Source of the DNA: Cheilinus undulatus
Lineage: Eukaryota > Chordata > Actinopteri > Labriformes > Labridae
DNA length: 64,000 nt
Assembly: GCF_018320785.1 (NCBI RefSeq)
Contig: NC_054866.1
Span: forward strand, 11,625,385 to 11,689,384
Direction of reading: 5' to 3'
The stretch's first letter is position 1; every line of letters starts with the position of its first letter. Shown here in pieces: positions 58,801 through 64,000 of this stretch. Under the pieces are notes generated by a model, which searched no databases, was not told the origin of the DNA, and was given only the letters and a program-made list of their open reading frames with translations. The position numbers and the translations under genes were made by a program.

Positions 58801-59775
58801 CACACCTTAAGCACACATGCACAGCCACACATGACACCACAGGACACTTATTATGATTCCTCTCCTACCGGGGATTCTGACAGTCTCATTTACCCTTTAA
58901 AAATGACCTTGCTCCCAGTCAGAATTGCCCTAAATGAGTTTCTCCTCCCCGTTCGGCGCCAGGCCCATGCCAAAAGAGAAGCATCCGCCCCCGACCGTTT
59001 AGATTTTCATATCCCATTTGCCTTAAAGAGAAAATTCAATTTCTCCCCATCACTCTTACAGATGAGGCCCCTATATTTACCCATCTAAATAATATTTTTG
59101 ACCCATTTCCATAAGGATGTCATTTTCCTCTCCTCTCGATGGAAATGAGGCAGAGGCATTCAGGATTTCCCGGATTTAGAGTGAGCTGAGTGTACTGGGG
59201 TTGTTTTATGAATTTCAGATAGAGTCGTGAATAATGAAAGTGTTTCTGGGGCCTGATCAATGATGCGCCAAAAGGAGAGGAGCTCTCTCTCTTTCTCTCT
59301 CTTTTTCTCTTTTTTTCCCCTCTCTCTTTTTTAAAGTGGCACACTGGCCACATGCCTGATCCAGGAATGAAATCCATCTTCCTTTTCTGCAGATGAGGAG
59401 GATGAAAATGCAAAAAGGAGGGAATCAATATTTATCTGGCGTGGTAACAGACGGCAGACGCTCACAGAGTCGAGGTTAACTTGGCTTGACAGCAGCTCAA
59501 TGAGGAAATGAAGCAGTGCCACAGTGTTGCTCCTTTTCCTCACTCTGACTATCATACTTATCCCAGATTTCCTCCTCAGACCTCTCCTTTCTACCTGGCT
59601 GCGTCTTTAAATGCAACCCTATAACTGACTCAGGTTTTAACTGAGGGCTAAAATACATGCTCTCTCTTTCTACGCCTTCAGACGTGACACCAAGCGACTC
59701 ACCAAGGGCCTTCATGACCTCCTCGAAGTTCTCATTGCTCACCATCTCCCAGCGTCCATTGTAGTCTGCAGGCAT
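55822..59775 (-). CDS. rbp2: Cellular retinol-binding protein II (RBP2), 4 exons, 134 aa
   Basis: A cytosolic carrier of all-trans-retinol/retinal that in vertebrates acts mainly in intestinal vitamin A uptake, delivering ligand to esterifying enzymes. Exons 5' to 3': 59775-59703, 56627-56449, 56354-56253, 55872-55822. Phases close and the sum is 405 bp: 134 residues, the standard length, with the canonical four-exon iLBP/FABP gene structure. The N-terminal family signature [18 protein letters not shown] is intact. [44 protein letters not shown] (including the Gln that marks retinol-type carriers) and VCHQVFKK match mammalian RBP2 better than RBP1. Teleosts can have rbp2a and rbp2b; I cannot tell which this is. 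Intron 1 (3.1 kb) holds the tandem array and two insertions; intron 2 is only 94 bp. A TATA box lies 89 bases upstream of the ATG. Confidence 0.95.
57748..57936 (-). mobile_element. tRNA-derived SINE with perfect target-site duplication
   Basis: On the minus strand the head (from 57936) carries box A (ggcctagtggttaaagg) and box B (ggttcgaatcc) of a tRNA promoter, and it ends in an A tail (T run on the plus strand at 57749-57759). It is flanked by 12-bp direct repeats agagaataaatg at 57736-57747 and 57937-57948. A typical L1/L2-mobilised SINE, younger than the copy at 2090-2252. Confidence 0.9.
58078..58437 (-). mobile_element. Helitron-like element, reverse copy
   Basis: On the minus strand the 3' end reads GCACTC-tct-GAGTGC-tttt-CTAG followed by T: a perfect 6-bp hairpin just before CTAG, the Helitron 3' signature. 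Its body is the same family as 49931-50524 ('ggagatggggcttatggcggaggtctg', 'gagggagtaatc'). No coding capacity. The 5' end is placed approximately where homology to the other copy and to the host array changes. Confidence 0.6.
58780..59340. other. Complex non-repetitive block in RBP2 intron 1
   Basis: Unlike the repeat array beside it, this stretch is of balanced composition with no repeats. It contains a nuclear-receptor half-site TGACCTTG (58904-58911) and ends in a CT-rich run (59280-59335). A candidate intronic enhancer; I know of no direct evidence for it. Confidence 0.3.
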
Positions 59776-59863
59776 TTTGTGAGCTGCTGTGTAAGAGGAG
59801 GCAGTAGTTTGCCTTATGGATTGCTTGTTACACTGAGAGAGAGACAGTTCAATGGCCCAACCC

Positions 59864-59870
59864 TTTATAT
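59864..59870 (-). promoter_or_regulatory. RBP2 TATA box
   Basis: ATATAAA on the minus strand, 89 bases upstream of the start codon. Transcription would start near 59835. Tissue-restricted genes of this family often have TATA promoters. Confidence 0.7.
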
Positions 59871-59979
59871 GTGCTGTGTAAACTGTGTGTCCATGTATGT
59901 GTGTGTGTACCAAAGGACAGGGTCCGCCTGATAATCTCAGGCTGGCGTACGTGATATAAAGTTGAACTTTATAATGCAC

Positions 59980-61119
59980 ACTACTAACCCTCCTTCACTA
60001 CACGTTAGTTTGCTTTATTTCCATTCTATGATGACATGTTATCCTGCAGAAATGTGCAAATGTATGTGTTTCTGCTGCAGCTGAGCACACACAGACTCAG
60101 ATGCACTTAGTCTGCTGAATTTCTTTTCAGTTTCCATTTCCTCTCCGCACACCAGCTTCTGCAATTAAGCATTCTAATGTAATATAGTGGAGGATGGAGG
60201 AGAGCGGGGACAGAGATGAGTGCTGAGTCTTAGTTTTGTTGAGAGATTCCTCTCGTGTTGTATCAAGGAACAAATTTCCGAACAAATTTGTTGACGGGTG
60301 GTACCAATTATCACTACCTATGTGATCATTTTCAGGAGTGGAAAGTATCTTATTTCATCACTGAAACTACTGTAATTAAGTTTTGATTAGAATTTTAAAT
60401 CAGTGATTTCATTTTCACTTTTGTTTCTAAAAGAAGTATTGCACTTCATTACAATTGAAAAAAAAACAAAAAACAAAAAAAAACAAAAAACAACCAATCA
60501 TCTAGTTAAAAACAATGAAAAGTCAAAATGAGGAATTTATAGCTTCAAGTCAGTGACATGAATCTGTCCAGTCATTTGGTTTTAACTGCACATCATGGTC
60601 AGTACACTCTTAAAACTGCCTGGACCTTGGTCGAAAAGGGACTGACCTAGGGTAATGTAGACACACCAGACAGGCTGTTTCACATATCTACGACATGGAT
60701 ATTTTTCACCTGGGAAAGCTCCTATAGAAAGCGTTTGGATAAAGTAGGACATTTCAAAAAATGAAGGTGATTGGAGGAACGTTCTGTCACATTCATGACC
60801 AGCCAACCAGAGCGACAAGACAAAATGACGTTCTGTGCCATTCTTGAGCTGACAGGCTACTGCTGCCTTAGATTGTTAATGGTGGAGCTTCTCTGTAAAT
60901 AGAAATGATGCCAAGGTTGGTTGGAAGACGTGCATAAACATCTTCTCTGCCAAGAAAAACTTTCAGTATGGCTTTGTTGTAAAAATAAATTTGGTCCAGT
61001 TTTGATTAAACAATAGGAAATATGGCAGCAGGAGAGGGAACTTGCAGAAAGACAGTTACAGCTGGGTGGAGTATTGAAGCATTAGGTACACACCAGTGAA
61101 CATGTTTGCACATTCATGT
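59980..61119. other. Non-coding region upstream of RBP2
   Basis: No gene recognised. Contains an A/C simple repeat at 60462-60493. Confidence 0.5.
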
Positions 61120-61193
61120 GGCGCTGTGGCTTAGTTGGTTAAAGCGCCTGTCTAGTAAACAGGAGATCCTGGGTTCGAATCCCAGCAGTGCCT
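61120..61193 (+). tRNA. tRNA-Thr (anticodon AGT)
   Basis: A 74-base cloverleaf: acceptor GGCGCTG pairs with CAGTGCC (one G-T), D-arm tggcttagttggttaaagc, anticodon loop cttGTCTAGTAAACaag-like with AGT at 61153-61155, and T-arm gggttcgaatccc. Box A (61127-61138) and box B ggttcgaatcc (61172-61182) are intact; the discriminator is T. There is no intron and no A tail or target duplication, so it is a gene rather than a SINE. Only a short T run follows (61193-61195), a weak Pol III terminator. Confidence 0.92.
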
Positions 61194-61199
61194 TTCTTG

Positions 61200-62871
61200 T
61201 AGATTAATAACTGCTAACTGCTAACTGCATTGGCTAATATAGCTTAGATTTGTTGTACACTATATGCAAAAGTTATCAGCCAGGTTTAGCCTCACTTCAA
61301 CCTCTTTGTCTTAATACTAAGTTACTCTGAAGTTAGTAAGGGACAGTGTTATCAGTATAGTGGCTGCTACAAATTGGCCTCACAGGTCCCTTTTGGATTT
61401 TAACTGGTTAACATCAGTCAGGCTTCATACACTGTTTTCTAGTGACTCTGGATGAACCACTACTGTAAACAAACATACTGTATTTATTGCTAATGGTAAT
61501 GACAGTTACTGTGTTACTGTCGTCTATTTCTCACTAACATTTCTCTTTTTTCATCCTGTTGTGATCATTAATCTATGATACAATCATAAATGCAGGGATG
61601 TGTCCAGAACTTGACAAAGTTTTGCTCTTTTATTATTTCATCTCAAAGCATCAACCCCTTCTCTTTTCTTTCACTTTGCTGTTTTATTTTATTTTTTCAA
61701 AGCTTGGGACTTTAGAGTGTGCTGTGCGCTTTGTGCCTCCTTTGGTCAACTTCACTTGCTTGATGGAGCAAATCGCACAGGGCAGAAAAGAAAAATCAAA
61801 CATGCTCGACTTTCTGTTGAGGGGTCATGAGGCTTCCCAGATGTGGCCTTGTTGTTCACTTTGACACACTACACGGGTTATGACTATTGATTTTTTTAGG
61901 GTCCATGGGTCTAGAAACCCTTCGACTATCAGACTGGGTTATAATCATGCTGAAAACAGTCTGACCTCAGCATTTCATCAATGCTTAGAGCCACTTTATC
62001 AGAGACACAGTGAGCATGTGCAGCTTTTGTGTGCCTGTACTGTTGGTGTGGGTGTGTGTGTGTGTGTGTGTGTGTTACAAATGTCTTGGCTGCTTCATGA
62101 TGAGCCTCTAAAAAGCTACTGACTCTAATATCTCATCTCAGCAGCACAATCTAAGTCAAGCAGACCTGTAATTCCCCCAAAATCTGTATCTGCTCTTCAT
62201 CTCAGATGTCGATTGAGTTGCTTCTTAACAGCAGTGTTAATCAATACAGTTTGCTCTCTGGATCGCTTTCAGAGGAGCTTAAGTGCTTACAAAACGCTGG
62301 GGTCATGATAAGGTAGCACAACCACAGCACTTTGGTGCTCTATCTGACGGTGACATCATTTTGATCCTGTGTCAATGAGGTTGTATCTGGAGGGTCAAAG
62401 GTAGGCGGTGTCTGTCAAGGTTTATCATAGCTGATAATGTGCCTGATGTTACAGTAATACCTCTCTGTCAGCCAGGATTCAAGAGTCTATCTGCACTCCT
62501 TTACCTGGTTTTACCTCATTTTTACAGTGTGATACAATGAATAATGTTATCTGATATAATTAGAAATCAAATAGATTTCCCTTGTATAAATTAATGTCCA
62601 CACTGTACACCTACATTAATGCAGACTGTGCACATATATTATCAAATGATGTTAATAACCTGTTTTCAAACTGTCAAATTATGCTTATACCGTGTATCTA
62701 CATTAATCAAATAATATGCATACTGAGAAGAGATTTCTTTAATAAAATGTTCATATTGTGCAAATATTTATAAAAAAATGTACATACTGTGCACATCAAT
62801 TTATCAAATTTTAGATGATACCATATGTTTATTTTGTGTACCATGCACAGATATATATCTGTATCTATAAA
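61200..62871. other. Non-coding, no gene recognised
   Basis: Contains a (GT)n microsatellite at 62046-62075. Short frames at 61598-61864 and 61880-62122 have no motifs. Nothing else was recognised. Confidence 0.5.
62046..62075. repeat. (GT)n microsatellite
   Basis: About 14 gt units with one early interruption. Confidence 0.95.
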
Positions 62872-62895
62872 TATATCTATCTATCTATCTATCTA

Positions 62896-62950
<55 letters not shown>

Positions 62951-62996
62951 ATATATATATATATATCTATATATATATATATATATATATACATAT
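62872..62996. repeat. (CTAT)n followed by (AT)n microsatellite
   Basis: Some 18 ctat units with one interruption, then about 50 bases of at repeats with two interruptions. Probably highly polymorphic. Confidence 0.97.
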
Positions 62997-63061
62997 ATCT
63001 CCAGTCATGTAATCAGCAACCAGATAACATGCATACTGTGTACATACACTTATCAAATAGT

Positions 63062-63545
63062 AGTGTTGTAGTACTCGAGGATCTTGGTCTCAAGACCATA
63101 TTTTGAATGTCTTGGTCTCATCTGGGACTTGTGAACTTTTTACTCGGTCTTGTGTCGGACTTTTTCCATCAAGACTGGTCGAGACCAGCACTGATCTGCT
63201 ATTTTTCGACTTCATCAACGTGATAATAAGGAGAAGCACTTGCTAAAGCAACAAATAGCTACACCTGCAAAAACTCGGACATCAGTCCATCTTATTTCAA
63301 GTCAGAAATACCTCTGAACACTTACTTTAGGCCTCATTCACCTCATGTTGTGCTTTGAAAGAGTTGCAGACACCTTGTTTATATCCGTCAAATTGATTAA
63401 AAAGAGAGAATGCTCTTTAACTGTTCAATCTTGTCATGTTTTTTTTTTTTTAACCTTTTTTTTTTGGTCTTGGTCCTGGCTTAGTGCTTGGTGCACTCTG
63501 GTCTTGGCTAGGTCTTGGTCTAGGATAATGTGGTCTTGAGTACAT
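63062..63545. mobile_element. MITE-like repeat ('cttggtctcaagacc' family)
   Basis: Begins 'agtgttgtagtactcgagga...ttggtctcaagacc' and ends 'ggtcttggtctagga...gtggtcttgagtacat'. The left 'gtactcgag' and right 'cttgagtac' are rough inverted copies. Internal variants of 'ggtcttg' are frequent. It resembles a known fish repeat with such ends, but the target duplication is unclear. Confidence 0.5.
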
Positions 63546-64000
63546 ATAAAATAGTACTATAAAATAGCATGCACACTGTTCATCTCAATTTTATCACACA
63601 ATTTGCTGGTTCTGTTTGAATGTTAAGAGATTGTTAGAATCCCTAAATTTATTGGATATTTTTGTTTGTTTCTTTGGCGTTCTTCTTTCCCGTGTGTTAG
63701 GGAACAAGCAATCATGCATGAGGACAACGCTATAAAAGGAGCAAAGTGTTCTTTATATTTTTAAGTCATCAACAAAAGTATTCAAGTTAAAATTAAAGTG
63801 AGGAAAAAATGCAAAAACAGGGCCCAAAATTCAAAAAGAGCTTCAACTTAAAAAGGCAAAACTGACCTGACACTATAACGAGTGCAGGTTGTGAAGACAA
63901 TAGACTAGTCCAACGTAAACACAAGGAGAGACTAAACACTTTATCACGTAAATCATCCGGTCCAAGTCTCCCAGTTTGCTATAACCACTGCTGGTAGTCT
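63546..64000. other. Non-coding to window end
   Basis: Nothing recognised. By mammalian synteny RBP1 might lie beyond the window on this side. Confidence 0.4.

Noticed and set aside
62872-62996. Regular repeat that might suggest a repeat-spacer array
   Set aside because: Perfect 4-bp and 2-bp units with no spacers in a vertebrate nuclear sequence: an ordinary microsatellite.

Overview
This is vertebrate nuclear DNA, most likely from a ray-finned (teleost) fish. The genes are spliced with GT-AG introns. The gene order MRPS22 - COPB2 - RBP2 matches human 3q23. The interspersed repeats (tRNA-type SINEs, L2/Maui-like LINEs, Tc1 and hAT elements, a Helitron-like family) are those typical of fish. 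I could not name a species.

Layout. 1-5140 is non-coding apart from old SINE and hAT remnants. 5141-13011 is a large, nearly perfect palindrome: two arms of about 3.9 kb around a 107-bp spacer. Each arm carries one copy of an intronless gene for an unrecognised coiled-coil protein. The copies are head to head and are fired outward from mirror-image TATA/GC-box promoters. The left copy is open (746 codons); the right copy is broken by small deletions. 14777-21341 (+) is MRPS22, a mitochondrial small-ribosome protein, in 8 exons. 21775-23207 holds LINE debris. 26634-52724 (-) is COPB2, the beta' subunit of the COPI vesicle coat, in 22 exons, convergent with MRPS22. Its introns hold many transposons, including a full-length dead Tc1 element and three hAT-like elements with target-site duplications. 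55822-59775 (-) is RBP2, cellular retinol-binding protein II, in 4 exons; its first intron holds a tandem array invaded by a SINE and a Helitron-like element. 61120-61193 is a threonine tRNA gene. The rest is non-coding with microsatellites and one MITE.

The three recognised protein genes share no pathway; they are an old syntenic block (mitochondrial translation, Golgi-ER vesicle traffic, retinoid handling). The most unusual features are the palindromic coiled-coil gene pair and a 1,296-bp, phase 0-0 exon in COPB2. That exon would insert 432 acidic, Ala/Glu/Thr/Val-rich residues just before the usual acidic C-terminus. I worked out the exon structures by eye from splice sites, reading phase and remembered family sequences; no transcript data were available.
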